64,000 bases of DNA from a bacterium. Lineage in GTDB: Bacteria; Verrucomicrobiota; Verrucomicrobiia; Verrucomicrobiales; Akkermansiaceae. Below the pieces are notes generated by a model. The model searched no databases. It was not told the DNA's origin and saw only the letters and a list, made by a program, of their open reading frames with translations. Made by a program: the position numbers and the translations under genes. This document shows, one piece after another, positions 49,502-58,480 of this stretch. Numbering within the stretch: position 1 is the stretch's first letter; each line of letters starts with the position of its first letter. The stretch lies in the NCBI GenBank assembly GCA_018222765.1, contig JAAEZT010000006.1:57921-121920 (forward strand), written 5' to 3'.

Positions 49502-51850
49502 CTAACGCCGTCTTTTCTTCCCACTCTTGTTCGCGGATTGCGATTTCTTCTTAGCCCCGAACTTGTCCTTCTTGAATTTCCCCGCTGACTTCTTTGCGGC
49601 GGTTTTTCGGGCATTCTTCTTTTTGCCAGCAGTCTTTTTACTAGTGAATTTTCGAGTCCCTTTCTTCTTCGGGCTCTTCCCACCGATTACTTGGGTGATC
49701 TTGAAGTTGACCCGCTTGTTGATCTGATCGACCTCCTCAACAACAATCTTGATTCGCTGGCCCGCCTGAAGCACCTCTCCTCGACGACTGGTAAAGCGGT
49801 CTGAATTGGGTTCGAAGAACCAATGTCCTGCCGGGAAGCCTTCGCGTTTCACGAGACCGCGTTGGAGAATATCGGTGCACTCCATGAAGAGACCCATGGC
49901 ACGCACTTCGGTAATGATCCCGTCGAATTCCGGCGGTGGTTCCTCCCCGGAAGACAACTCAAGCCACTCTAGCATTTTCATTCGGCGGCTTTCGCTTTCG
50001 GCATCGGAACTGGTTCGCTCGGTATTCGAAATATGCTCGGCAATTTCGATACAGCGCTTCTCGTTGGGCGTCCAATCAATCTTGGCCGGGCGATTCTGCA
50101 GGAGGGGTTGCAAAGCACGATGCATCACGAGATCGGCGTAACGACGAATCGGACTGGTGAAGTGAGCGTAGTCGGACTTCGCCAACCCATAGTGACCGTC
50201 GGGCGTCGAGAGATAACAGGCACGCTTGAGGCTCTTGAGAAGACCAACCTTAATCGCAGGCTCCTCCAGCGAACCTTTGGCATCGTTAATCAGCTTCTGA
50301 ATGTGCTTTCGATTGGTGAGATTTCCCGGCTTGTAACCATGCGACCGCGCCATCTCAGCAAACTCGTTGAGCTTATCGGGATCGGGATCTTCATGAACTC
50401 GATAGATCGTGGCCTTCCCGGAATTTTTGACTTTCCGGGCGACCGCTTCATTAGCGGCCAACATGAATTCCTCGATAAGCTGATGACTCTCGTTGTATTC
50501 CTCCCGCTTGTATCCGGTGGGAACTCCTTGCTCATTGAGAACGATACTGACCTCAGGCATATCGAGATCGAGACCGCCGTTTGCGAAGCGCCGTTTGCGC
50601 AGGACACTCGCCAACTCCCAGGCCTCGCGAATGAGATCGCCCAAATCACCTCCGGCTCCGGGACGCTCGAGGATTTCCTGCGCTTCTTCGTAGGCATATT
50701 TTCGGGGAGTGCGAATCACGGCATCGTGAAAACTCGACGAGACCATACGGCCATTCTTATCGAAATTCATGAGCGCACATTTCGTGAGACGATCCTCCTG
50801 CGGCACGAGCGAACAAAGCCCATTGGAAAGTTCTTCCGGAAGCATGGGAATGACTCGGTCGACGAGATAGGTGGAATTCCCCCGGGCCTGTGCCTCAACA
50901 TCGAGAATACTCCCGGGCTTCACGTAATGTGAAACGTCAGCGATGTGGACCGCCAACTGCCACCCTTTGTCGGTCTTGCCAACCCAAACGGCGTCATCGA
51001 AATCCTTCGCAGTCATTGGATCAATCGTGATAACCGGACGCTTGCGCCAATCGTCACGTCGATCGATTTCACTCTGCGGAACGCGGTCGGGAATCTTCTG
51101 CGCGGCCTCCACCACTTCGGGCGGAAAGCTTTGATTAATGCCATGTTGTTCAATGATCTCGACAACATCAACTCCCGGATCGCCGGGCCAACCAAGAATA
51201 GCGACGACTTTCCCTTTGGGTAAATCATTGGCGTGTTTCCATTCCGTGATTTCAACAGCAACAATCTGACCCGACTTGGCATCGGGTGGACTTTCCACGC
51301 TGATACTCGACGGAAGTCGTTCATCCTTGGTCTTCACCGAGGAGAATTTCCCTTTCTTGATCAAGGTCCCCGTCACGCGACCGGAACGACGTTCGACAAC
51401 TTCAATGACCCTCGCTCTGAATTCATCCAGCTCTCTCTGCTTCCCTTTGTTCGGAACCAGTTTGGCCATGACAATGTCGCCATCGAGGGAGGTGTCCAAT
51501 CCCCGAGACGAGACATAGTAACGATCGGGATCCTTGAGATCGATCCCGCTGGCTATGTTCCCTTCATCCGTCTGGCTGATCATGAACCAACCATGCCCCG
51601 AGGGAGTGAGCCTGATTTTCCCAAGCAGCCCTTCGCGGGTCTTTTCCTGCGTGCTCAGACTGTATCGGCTTTTCTTTCCGATCGAAATCTCACCAGCGTC
51701 CTGCATCCCTTTGATTACCCCACGAAGCTTGCTGCGTAAATTCCCCGGCACCTCCAGAGCACGCGCGATTTCGCTCTTATTCAACGGTCGTCCTCCCTCC
51801 TGTCCCAAAAGCTCTCTAATCCTCTTCTTCAATTCCGCCTTACTGGCCAT
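49502..51850 (-). CDS. rnr: Ribonuclease R
   Basis: Processive 3'-5' exoribonuclease. 782 residues from ATG 51850 (51865 possible): N-terminal winged-helix segment (KSEIARALEVPGNLRSKLRGVIKGM), cold-shock domains, RNB catalytic domain with ITIDPMTAKDFDDAVW (metal-binding Asp cluster) and DYAHFTSPIRRYADL, a C-terminal S1 domain and a long Lys-rich tail of about 60 residues. The tail is typical of RNase R and probably binds RNA or ribosomes. Its promoter must lie in the 452-base gap shared with the divergent pseudopilin. Confidence 0.97.
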   Translation of the reverse strand: MASKAELKKRIRELLGQEGGRPLNKSEIARALEVPGNLRSKLRGVIKGMQDAGEISIGKKSRYSLSTQEKTREGLLGKIRLTPSGHGWFMISQTDEGNIASGIDLKDPDRYYVSSRGLDTSLDGDIVMAKLVPNKGKQRELDEFRARVIEVVERRSGRVTGTLIKKGKFSSVKTKDERLPSSISVESPPDAKSGQIVAVEITEWKHANDLPKGKVVAILGWPGDPGVDVVEIIEQHGINQSFPPEVVEAAQKIPDRVPQSEIDRRDDWRKRPVITIDPMTAKDFDDAVWVGKTDKGWQLAVHIADVSHYVKPGSILDVEAQARGNSTYLVDRVIPMLPEELSNGLCSLVPQEDRLTKCALMNFDKNGRMVSSSFHDAVIRTPRKYAYEEAQEILERPGAGGDLGDLIREAWELASVLRKRRFANGGLDLDMPEVSIVLNEQGVPTGYKREEYNESHQLIEEFMLAANEAVARKVKNSGKATIYRVHEDPDPDKLNEFAEMARSHGYKPGNLTNRKHIQKLINDAKGSLEEPAIKVGLLKSLKRACYLSTPDGHYGLAKSDYAHFTSPIRRYADLVMHRALQPLLQNRPAKIDWTPNEKRCIEIAEHISNTERTSSDAESESRRMKMLEWLELSSGEEPPPEFDGIITEVRAMGLFMECTDILQRGLVKREGFPAGHWFFEPNSDRFTSRRGEVLQAGQRIKIVVEEVDQINKRVNFKITQVIGGKSPKKKGTRKFTSKKTAGKKKNARKTAAKKSAGKFKKDKFGAKKKSQSANKSGKKRRR

Positions 51851-52302
51851 GGCCGAGCCTCTCATGTTTTCTGCGAGTCACAACCATCGATCAAAAATCA
51901 CTGGAATTAATCACAACTCATCCGGGGTGTAGTTACAATGTAAGTGGCACCCTGAAACTTGCGAAAAAACCAAACGAACCAGATATTTTACCTTCAGTAA
52001 ATCCCGTGGAAGTGGTGCCCACAAACACAACAAACTCAATCGTGGCGATACTCACACTCGCCCCCAACCACCCGGAAAAAAATGAATCCGCTCCCCTCGG
52101 CAAAGCCGATGAGGCTGGCCTTGAGAAAAATCACGACAACGGCCCAAGATAGAAATCCAACGAGCCAAAAAAGCGCTGGATTATCTGCCCAGTCAGCTTA
52201 CTATGTATGCACATTGTAGGTTCCTAGCAACCTATGGTTGCATTGACTACCGGAAACCGCTTAGTCTGCGCTCCTACCGCAAAACCACACAAGAAATAAT
52301 CC
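51851..52302. other. 452-base divergent intergenic region between rnr and the pseudopilin
   Basis: No gene recognised. Features seen: an AT-rich patch near 51960-51995; GGCACC/GGTGCC inverted arms about 60 bases apart (near 51948 and 52014); a small TCGGC-AAA-GCCGA hairpin near 52098-52111 without a T-run; and a TAGGTT/AACCTA hairpin (52217-52234) flanked by imperfect repeats CTATG..TGCA..ATTG. The region presumably contains both promoters. A small RNA cannot be excluded. Confidence 0.4.
52217..52234. promoter_or_regulatory. Inverted repeat upstream of the pseudopilin gene
   Basis: Perfect 6-bp arms TAGGTT and AACCTA around a 6-base loop, 69 bases before the ATG, with imperfect copies of a CTATG..TGCA..ATTG element on each side. 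Could be an operator or leader hairpin; no regulator is identified. Confidence 0.3.
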
Positions 52303-52911
52303 ATGACTTACACCAAATCGACTCTTTCCCGCCGCTGCGGCTTCACCCTTGTTGAGCTTCTCGTCGTGATTTCTATCATCGCCGTTCTTGCTTCTCTGGG
52401 ATTCGCCGGCTTCAACATGGCGATTCAAAAGGCCAAAAAAACCTCGGCGAAAGCCGCAATCAGCAGCTTGGTGCAGGCTTGTAATGACTATTACGAAGAT
52501 GAATCACAACTCCCCCTCAATGAAGGAGCGACCGCTGACCAAGAACGTATCTCCGACAACGAATTGATGTCGGTTCTGGTCGGACTTGAATCTGCCCGGG
52601 AAGAAAACCCGACCGGAACCTCTTACTTCAAATACAAGAAGGCCTCCGGAAAAGGACAGACCAAATACGACGGGCTTGATCGTAACAAAAGCCGTGCACA
52701 GCTCTATGGTCCCTGGAAGAACAGACAAGAAAACGACCGCTTCTACCGTCTCATGATGGATTATGACTTCGATGAGGAAATCGACGAACCGTCTAACATC
52801 GGTAATGAAACCCAGTTCGGTCAGCGTGTTCTTGTCTACCATCTGGGCAAAGATGGCGAGGCCGGTCCCGGAAAAAATCAGGACAACGTTTACAGCTACA
52901 AGGAACGCTAA
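52303..52911 (+). CDS. Type II secretion/type IV pilin-like pseudopilin
   Basis: 202 residues with a class-defining prepilin leader: basic TLSRRCG then FTLVELLVVISIIAVLASLGFAGFNMA. Cleavage is expected after Gly13 with N-methylation of Phe14 and Glu at mature position 5. The hydrophobic helix is followed by a charged soluble domain (LVQACNDYYEDESQLP). The long form with an acidic, Asp/Glu-rich C-terminus is frequent in Verrucomicrobia and Planctomycetes, where many such genes occur singly. No secretion genes lie nearby, so it may be a minor pseudopilin or an exported structural protein. Confidence 0.9.
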   Translation: MTYTKSTLSRRCGFTLVELLVVISIIAVLASLGFAGFNMAIQKAKKTSAKAAISSLVQACNDYYEDESQLPLNEGATADQERISDNELMSVLVGLESAREENPTGTSYFKYKKASGKGQTKYDGLDRNKSRAQLYGPWKNRQENDRFYRLMMDYDFDEEIDEPSNIGNETQFGQRVLVYHLGKDGEAGPGKNQDNVYSYKER

Positions 52912-52933
52912 TCGCTCTTCGAGCTAAATTTTC

Positions 52934-52969
52934 AAAAGCCGGTTTCTCCTCATGGAGTCCGGCTTTTTT
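52934..52969. terminator. Bidirectional Rho-independent terminator
   Basis: AAAAGCCGG (52934-52942) and CCGGCTTTTT (52959-52968) form a 9-bp stem including A-U pairs with a 16-base loop. T-run on the plus strand, A-run on the other side, so it can serve both the pseudopilin (+) and the convergent gene (-) whose stop codon (52968-52970) overlaps the T-run. Confidence 0.85.
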
Positions 52970-54233
52970 ACATGCAGGGAACTAGAATTCCGTCCCGCAT
53001 CCCGTGGATCTTTTTCTTGTCGGCAGGCACGATGGTCGCAAGACAACCACCCAAATTGGTTTTCCCCTGCTCATCAACAAAGTAATACGGACACAGGCGG
53101 GCCCTCCCAACCATGATCCGTTTCTCTCCGGTTTCCGAATCAAAGTATGGATGCTCTACCAACTTTGTTTCCTGGAATTCCTGCACCACCCAAGGTTGGG
53201 TTGAGAATTCCTCCTGGGCATGAGCGATTGCTGACTGCCATTCCGACGACGCCACATCGTGTCCCATGATCACACCACGGGATCCCCAGGCCAGTTCGCT
53301 AAAGCCACTGACCTTGAGCACGAGACGACGGTCTTTCTGGCTGAACTTCCCTACTTCGTCCCACGACGCCACCTCAAGTCTCGGCAAGGCCGCGTGAGGA
53401 GGAATTTCCGAAGGATCGACGACCCAACCGAATGGGAGTAATTGCTGAAGGCGTTGGAGATGGCTTCCTCTCAGTTCCTTACTCCAGACTTTTCGCAAAG
53501 CCGGCGTCCAGAAAAGAGCCAGCCAGAGCTTCTCTTCAAAGTGAGGCTTGAAAGGCGGGGTCACCCCTCCCCGCGCCACGAGATCTTTCGCACCGGGAAT
53601 GGCAGGCAAATCAAACAATTCGAAAAAGCGATACACTTCCCGATCTCCCCCCGCCCACTTTTCGGCCTGACTCACCGAAAAATTTCCACCCAAGGCCTCC
53701 ACCAACCATTCCATTTCGGGAAGGTAGTCACCTGATTCCTCGGAGACGAGAATCTCCCCGCCCTCGGGAAACAATGAAGCAAATCCCTCCAACATACCGT
53801 TTTCCCCGCCGAAAATCTCAAATCCTCCTCGAGCATAGATTTTGCTTAACCAAGCCAGCGTCCCCATTCCACCGGGAACACCATCGAGCTCGGACGCGGT
53901 AAATCCATCCTCTGTCAGCAAAAGATCCGGGCGAATGACCCGAGGAGCCACTCCGGCCTGTCCCGGATCCCGCTGATGAGCCACCAGCCAGTCCGGCTTT
54001 CCGGCATCCAGAAGCCCCGAAATCCACTTGGGCAATAAACCCCTGGCACTTTGGCGATAAATCTCGTCTCCCGCTTGTTGAAAGCGATGGAGCGGGTGTC
54101 CCAGGCCATTAAGAATCTTGCGCTGCCTTTTTGAGAGCTCAAACGGCCTTGGCGACCACAACCATTGACGGTCGGCAAAGAATCCCTTGTCGGGAGCAGC
54201 TTCCTTCAGCGCATCCAGTGTTAAGTCCGCCAC
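52968..54233 (-). CDS. Conserved hypothetical protein, possibly ATP-grasp-like
   Basis: 421 residues, soluble, no signal peptide. I do not firmly recognise the family. Suggestive parts: RPDLLLTEDGFTASELDGVPGGMG (an Asp/Glu-rich segment resembling substrate-loop regions of glutathione-synthase-type ATP-grasps), LVLKVSGFSELAWGSRGVIMG (nucleotide-binding strand-loop), WVVQEF and a C-terminal RLCPYYF...GGCLATIVPADKKKIHGM. These could form the ATP-grasp core, but assignment needs a profile search. Divergent from tatC with a 130-base gap; convergent with the pseudopilin. Confidence 0.5.
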   Translation of the reverse strand: MADLTLDALKEAAPDKGFFADRQWLWSPRPFELSKRQRKILNGLGHPLHRFQQAGDEIYRQSARGLLPKWISGLLDAGKPDWLVAHQRDPGQAGVAPRVIRPDLLLTEDGFTASELDGVPGGMGTLAWLSKIYARGGFEIFGGENGMLEGFASLFPEGGEILVSEESGDYLPEMEWLVEALGGNFSVSQAEKWAGGDREVYRFFELFDLPAIPGAKDLVARGGVTPPFKPHFEEKLWLALFWTPALRKVWSKELRGSHLQRLQQLLPFGWVVDPSEIPPHAALPRLEVASWDEVGKFSQKDRRLVLKVSGFSELAWGSRGVIMGHDVASSEWQSAIAHAQEEFSTQPWVVQEFQETKLVEHPYFDSETGEKRIMVGRARLCPYYFVDEQGKTNLGGCLATIVPADKKKIHGMRDGILVPCM

Positions 54234-54363
54234 GTCGGCGCAAATCTAGCAATGACACCCCAGACATCAACCCTTGGCTTGAAAGTTTCACCTCAGGAAA
54301 TCGTAGATCGATGATCTTTGCCATTGTCCTTGGCCAGATCCCCAGTATTCACAACTCCGTCAC

Positions 54364-55791
54364 ATGTTTTTCCTCAAGAAGATGTTCCAGCTCCGAGACC
54401 AAGTGAACCCGGATGCCGAAAAGCCCTTCCTCGAGCATCTCGAGGATCTGCGAATCATGATCACACGGATCACGCTGACCCTCTTGGTCACGACCATCGC
54501 CTGCTTTCTTTATAAGGACACCCTGATGAATGTCATCCGGAAGCCCATCGATGAAGTCTGGGTGACCAAACAGGAGTCACTCCTCCCGGAGGAGCTTGAT
54601 CTTAATTTGGAGAAGTGGGAGAAAGCCCTCGCCTACGCCTCCGTGTCCCCACAGCTGGGTGCCTACGACAACAAGATTCAAGAAGATTGGTGGTCAACCA
54701 TTGATGACCCCAAACAACGCACCTTGACCGAAGCCACAGTGCTCTATCGGGCAGCCAAAGAACTTCCTGAAAAAGAACGCAAAGGTTTCCTCGAATCCCT
54801 GCCCGACAACAAAGCTGATGCCCGCGCCTCCGCACTCCTTCTTCTCGAGACAAATCCTTCTGCCAGCCTCAATGAGAAAGGGAACCTGCGTCTGATGAGT
54901 TCCTTCAAGCCGACGGAAACATTCATGCTCACAATGAAGCTGGCCTTCTTTGCCGGCATCGTCATCGCTTTCCCCTTCATTCTCTACTTCATCCTTCAGT
55001 TCGTCCTGCCTGGTCTCAAAGCTGAGGAGCGCAAAGCTCTCTGGCCGGCCCTTGCTATCGGCTTCGGACTCTTTCTTTGCGGCGTTCTCTTTGCCTACTT
55101 CTACGTCCTCCCGAATGTCCTCACCTTCTTTTACGACTGGGGAAAGGAAATTGGAGTCTCCAATGATTGGCGTATCGGTTACTATATTTCCTTTGCCACC
55201 ACTTTTGTCCTGATCTTCGGACTGGCCTTTGAACTCCCCGTTGTCGTGATGACCATGGTCAAACTTGGCATTCTCAGTCACAGCACGATGCGGGAAACCC
55301 GCTCTTACGCCATTCTCGCTATCTTTGTCATTGCGGCTCTCATCACTCCGACTCCCGACATTATGACTCTCTCACTGTTGGCGGTGCCAATGTGTCTTCT
55401 CTACGAGATCTGTATTTGGCTCTCCTACTTCCACGAAAAGAAAGTTCGTCGCGAAGAAGAAGAGGAAGAGAGGGAACGCATGGAGCGACTCCTTTCCAAG
55501 CCAAGCGAAGTCTCCCTGACCGAAGAGGACGAGGGAGAAGATCACAGCGATCACGAAGATTACGATCACGGAGATTACGATCATCCTGATCACGCTGACG
55601 ACCATCATGATGACTACCATCATCATGAGGATCACGAGTATGATCACGATTCAGAGGACGACTACGACCATCACGACGATGAGGATTACCTCAACTACCC
55701 CGGAGAACACCAGAATCCGGATGAGGACCCTGATCACGATCCCCACCTTCCTGACGAGGATATTCCGGACGAGGAAAAAGATCGGGACTGA
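54364..55791 (+). CDS. tatC: Sec-independent translocase TatC with an inserted P1 loop and acidic His-rich tail
   Basis: Core component of the twin-arginine export pathway. 475 residues against about 250 in E. coli. Signature FLEHLEDLR (residues 22-30) precedes TM1 (about 33-50). Between TM1 and TM2 (about 189-212) lie roughly 135 residues where the usual periplasmic loop is about 25-30; the insertion (about 68-180) is charged and helical (LNLEKWEKALAYA; EKERKGFLESL). TM3-TM6 (AYFYVLPNVLTFFYDWG; LPVVVMTMVKLGI; ITPTPDIMTLSLLAVPM) are normal. The last 89 residues are Asp/Glu/His/Tyr-rich with 17 His, suggesting metal binding. tatA/B are not adjacent. yicC follows. Confidence 0.93.
   Translation: MFFLKKMFQLRDQVNPDAEKPFLEHLEDLRIMITRITLTLLVTTIACFLYKDTLMNVIRKPIDEVWVTKQESLLPEELDLNLEKWEKALAYASVSPQLGAYDNKIQEDWWSTIDDPKQRTLTEATVLYRAAKELPEKERKGFLESLPDNKADARASALLLLETNPSASLNEKGNLRLMSSFKPTETFMLTMKLAFFAGIVIAFPFILYFILQFVLPGLKAEERKALWPALAIGFGLFLCGVLFAYFYVLPNVLTFFYDWGKEIGVSNDWRIGYYISFATTFVLIFGLAFELPVVVMTMVKLGILSHSTMRETRSYAILAIFVIAALITPTPDIMTLSLLAVPMCLLYEICIWLSYFHEKKVRREEEEEERERMERLLSKPSEVSLTEEDEGEDHSDHEDYDHGDYDHPDHADDHHDDYHHHEDHEYDHDSEDDYDHHDDEDYLNYPGEHQNPDEDPDHDPHLPDEDIPDEEKDRD
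55522..55788 (+). repeat. Low-complexity Asp/His-coding repeat in tatC
   Basis: Codes for the last 89 residues of TatC. GATCAC, GATTAC and CATGAT-type hexamers recur (for example around 55545-55660), a pattern prone to length change by slippage. Copy number is likely to vary between strains (inference). Confidence 0.6.
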
Positions 55792-55829
55792 TGCTGGCTA
55801 TCCTCTTCAAACCCTCATAGAAAACTGTC

Positions 55830-56705
55830 ATGCAATCAATGACTGGCTTCGGCCGAGCGGAATACGCCACGGAAAATCTCATTGCCAGGATTGAGATCGC
55901 ATCTGTCAACCGGAAGCAAGCCGACATCGTTTTCAATCTGCCCCGGGAATTAGGTGAGTTGGAAGCAGAGATGCGGAAGTTACTCCTCTCCGAAGTTTCA
56001 CGGGGCCGAGTCAATGTATCAATCCGTCTGGAACCGGTCGCCTCCTCCCGAGGACAAATCTCGCTTGATCTCCCCCGGGCACAGGCCTTGGAAAATATTT
56101 TCTCAGAATTGTCCCAAGCCTTGGGTCGCGACATTGAAGCCACCCCCGGAGATTTCCTTCGCGCCCCCGGAATCATAAATTCCGATGACCAGGGACTCGA
56201 TCCCAAGGATGCCAGAGAGGCCATTCTCCCCGCCCTCAAAAACGCTCTGGAAAAATTAACGGAAATGCGCCGCCTCGAGGGAGCTGATTTGAAAAGCGAT
56301 CTCCTTGGCCGCCTCGATGTCATCGCTTCTCACACCAAAATTATCGGCGAAGCCACCGGCAATGTCGTTTCCCGTCAACGGGAGCTTCTTCATCAACGCC
56401 TGAGTGAGGCGGGACTTGAATTGGATCTCAACGATGAAAGATTGCTCAAGGAAATCGCAGTCTTTGCCGAGCGCTGTGACATTTCCGAAGAGACCACCCG
56501 CCTCGGCTCTCATCTGGGACGCTTCCGGGAATATCTAGATAGCTCGGATGCTGTGGGCCGCCCTCTCGATTTCCTTTGCCAAGAGATCAACCGCGAATTG
56601 AACACCATTGGCTCCAAGGCTAATGACGCGGGCATCGCCCAAAATGTTGTTCTCGCAAAAACAGAGCTCGAAAAAGTCCGTGAACAGGTGCAGAATGTCG
56701 AATAA
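55830..56705 (+). CDS. yicC: YicC/YloC-family endoribonuclease
   Basis: 291 residues with the N-terminal SMTGFGRAE signature, the YicC core (SVNRKQADIVFNLPRELGELEAEMRKLL) and the C-terminal DUF1732 domain (RPLDFLCQEINRELNTIGSKANDA). Members of the family act as ribonucleases on small RNAs in E. coli. It starts 38 bases after the tatC stop on the same strand. Assignment is from sequence family only. Confidence 0.93.
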   Translation: MQSMTGFGRAEYATENLIARIEIASVNRKQADIVFNLPRELGELEAEMRKLLLSEVSRGRVNVSIRLEPVASSRGQISLDLPRAQALENIFSELSQALGRDIEATPGDFLRAPGIINSDDQGLDPKDAREAILPALKNALEKLTEMRRLEGADLKSDLLGRLDVIASHTKIIGEATGNVVSRQRELLHQRLSEAGLELDLNDERLLKEIAVFAERCDISEETTRLGSHLGRFREYLDSSDAVGRPLDFLCQEINRELNTIGSKANDAGIAQNVVLAKTELEKVREQVQNVE

Positions 56706-56779
56706 GCGTGAACTTTTTCTTTTCCCCTCTCGCCCTGACCAAAGCGGAATAGTCTTTTGCGCTAGGTAAAGTTTTCCCT

Positions 56780-57400
56780 CTAGAAATCGAGTTCGGGAGC
56801 ATTCAGTTCCCTTACAAAATCCCGTCCTGCGATCCTAGACAACATCTCGAGCTCGCTCTTCAAACTTACTCTTGCCGAAGAAGCCGCCGCTTCCTCACGT
56901 CCACACGGAGTCATGCTCGCGAATTGCTTCCGGTCCTGCGAGGAACTCAAAATCGTGAGAAACGGGCGATCATTTCTCTGCATGAGTAAAACAGGGTGCA
57001 TCCAGCAAGAAGTCGGTTTGTAAAACCAAGGATGCTTTCCCTCTTCCATCGCCCTGAGCTGCCAGAAACACCGATGCTCCGAATCCAAAAAAACGCAGCG
57101 GGTTTTTGGGAAATGATCAGGAAAATCTTCGGCCAACTCGTCCTCAGCCGCCGGCACCGTTTTGGTCTTCCACGAACCATCCGGCAACCGCATCAAGCCA
57201 TCCGCACCACTTAAGGAGGATAACACATCAGCCTCTTCCACGCCCAAAATGACGCCATCATGGCAACAGGTCGCACGACATTTTGCTAATTCGCAAAGTG
57301 GTAATTTTCGCTCGAATGCGGCGTGATCAAGAGCAGCCTCTCGAAGCTGTTGCACCAACTGATTGGCGGTCTCACTGAACGCCGTGGAATGTTCCGACAT
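56780..57400 (-). CDS. Cys-cluster protein, YkgJ/UPF0153-like
   Basis: 206 residues with conserved-looking Cys groups: CELAKCRATCCHDG near residue 40, CVFLDSEHRCF near 100 and CWMHP near 130, a pattern typical of YkgJ-type zinc- or iron-chelating proteins. A further Cys (MTPCGREEA) lies near 165. No membrane segment, so cytoplasmic. It starts 6 bases after the stop of the pseudokinase-like gene and probably forms an operon with it. Metal and function unknown. Confidence 0.75.
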   Translation of the reverse strand: MSEHSTAFSETANQLVQQLREAALDHAAFERKLPLCELAKCRATCCHDGVILGVEEADVLSSLSGADGLMRLPDGSWKTKTVPAAEDELAEDFPDHFPKTRCVFLDSEHRCFWQLRAMEEGKHPWFYKPTSCWMHPVLLMQRNDRPFLTILSSSQDRKQFASMTPCGREEAAASSARVSLKSELEMLSRIAGRDFVRELNAPELDF

Positions 57401-57406
57401 CTTAAA

Positions 57407-58378
57407 CTAACGGAAATGCAACTTCCTTGCTTGTCCCGGGTTCTCAAAAATCAACCTACTAGCGACAGAAGACTCAACTGGCGCCTGATTTGGCGGAAGC
57501 GCCTGAACCAAGGGCTGACTTGGGGTTGGCGTGGGAATCGAAGCTTGATCGGAAAACGCAGGAGGCGGCACCAAAGAGTTGGTTTGGGATGACGCTTGCA
57601 TCAAGGGCTGGGTTGAAGGTGGTGCAGGAACGGCTCCTTGATTGGAAAAAGCAGGAGTTGGCATTAACGGCTGGTTCGGAGCCCGATTAGGCACGAGAGA
57701 CTGAGTGGGCTCAGGAGGCGGCGCTACCATCATCAAAGCTTGGGTTGGCTCGGGAGGCGGCGGAGTCATCAATTGACCATAATGGGGTGCAGGATCGGCC
57801 TCCGCAGTCATCGGAACAATTTCACTATTCTCGGCTTCTGTCACCAAGTTGCTCAACTCAGTGCGGGCGTCTTTACCTCCTCCCGGAGGAACTCCCATGG
57901 CCCAATCAAGAAACCAATTTTGAACGTCGATATTGAAAGTTTCAACCGGGTGTCCTCCCTGTCCATCGGTTAGGATCACATCACGGGCCCGGAATGAGAT
58001 CGCGGAAGCACGATCTCCGAGGGCATCAATCAATGCCTGTCCATGATCAGCGAGACGTTGGATATCAGGAGGAGTGAGTACTCCGCCATTCATCCGGTCA
58101 TCCAAATACTCCCCATCCCACCATACTCTAGCCACCCAGGGCATCCCGTCGATTTCATCGAGACCCCCGTCAACAACCGGCCTCAAACATCCGTGGTTGA
58201 GGCGCTTCAATTCCTTGAGAGCCACGTCAAAACAAGTGTTCTTCAGGTTCGCTAGGATCGATTTCGTGAAAATGAAACGCGAGATCGCATAACGAAAGCC
58301 GCTTCTCCCGCGAGCCTTGTAAACCACTTGGTTAGGAGACTGCAGGAGCATTTCTTCGATTGCATAATCGATTTCCAC
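57407..58378 (-). CDS. Putative pseudokinase with Pro/Gln-rich C-terminal tail
   Basis: 323 residues. Residues 1-160 follow the outline of a Ser/Thr kinase: strand pair with VVYKARGRSGFRYAIS (the VAIK Lys is replaced), a helix-containing LKELKRLNHGCLRPVVDGGLDEIDGMPWVARVWWDGEYL (small-lobe hinge pattern), then a region where HRD and DFG should lie but no such residues are seen (SFRARDVILTDGQ; FNIDVQNWF). From about residue 200 the chain is low-complexity with repeats of PPPEPTQ and Q-P-L-M/V-type units. I infer a catalytically dead kinase fold used as a scaffold. No kinase motif is intact; identification is by pattern only. Confidence 0.5.
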   Translation of the reverse strand: MEIDYAIEEMLLQSPNQVVYKARGRSGFRYAISRFIFTKSILANLKNTCFDVALKELKRLNHGCLRPVVDGGLDEIDGMPWVARVWWDGEYLDDRMNGGVLTPPDIQRLADHGQALIDALGDRASAISFRARDVILTDGQGGHPVETFNIDVQNWFLDWAMGVPPGGGKDARTELSNLVTEAENSEIVPMTAEADPAPHYGQLMTPPPPEPTQALMMVAPPPEPTQSLVPNRAPNQPLMPTPAFSNQGAVPAPPSTQPLMQASSQTNSLVPPPAFSDQASIPTPTPSQPLVQALPPNQAPVESSVASRLIFENPGQARKLHFR

Positions 58379-58480
58379 AGATTTATTAAATCACCGATCA
58401 TGGTGAAAATCTATCCAGAATATTAACTTTCCTAAAAAAATATTCCGCGACTTCAGCTCATTCCAGCCTAGAATTTCCCC

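Noticed and set aside
52098-52111. TCGGC/GCCGA hairpin in the rnr-pseudopilin gap as a terminator
   Set aside because: No T-run follows immediately on either strand.
57450-57780. Repeat-rich stretch as a CRISPR-like or tandem DNA repeat
   Set aside because: The repeats are imperfect, coding, and vary in spacing; they reflect the Pro/Gln-rich protein tail.
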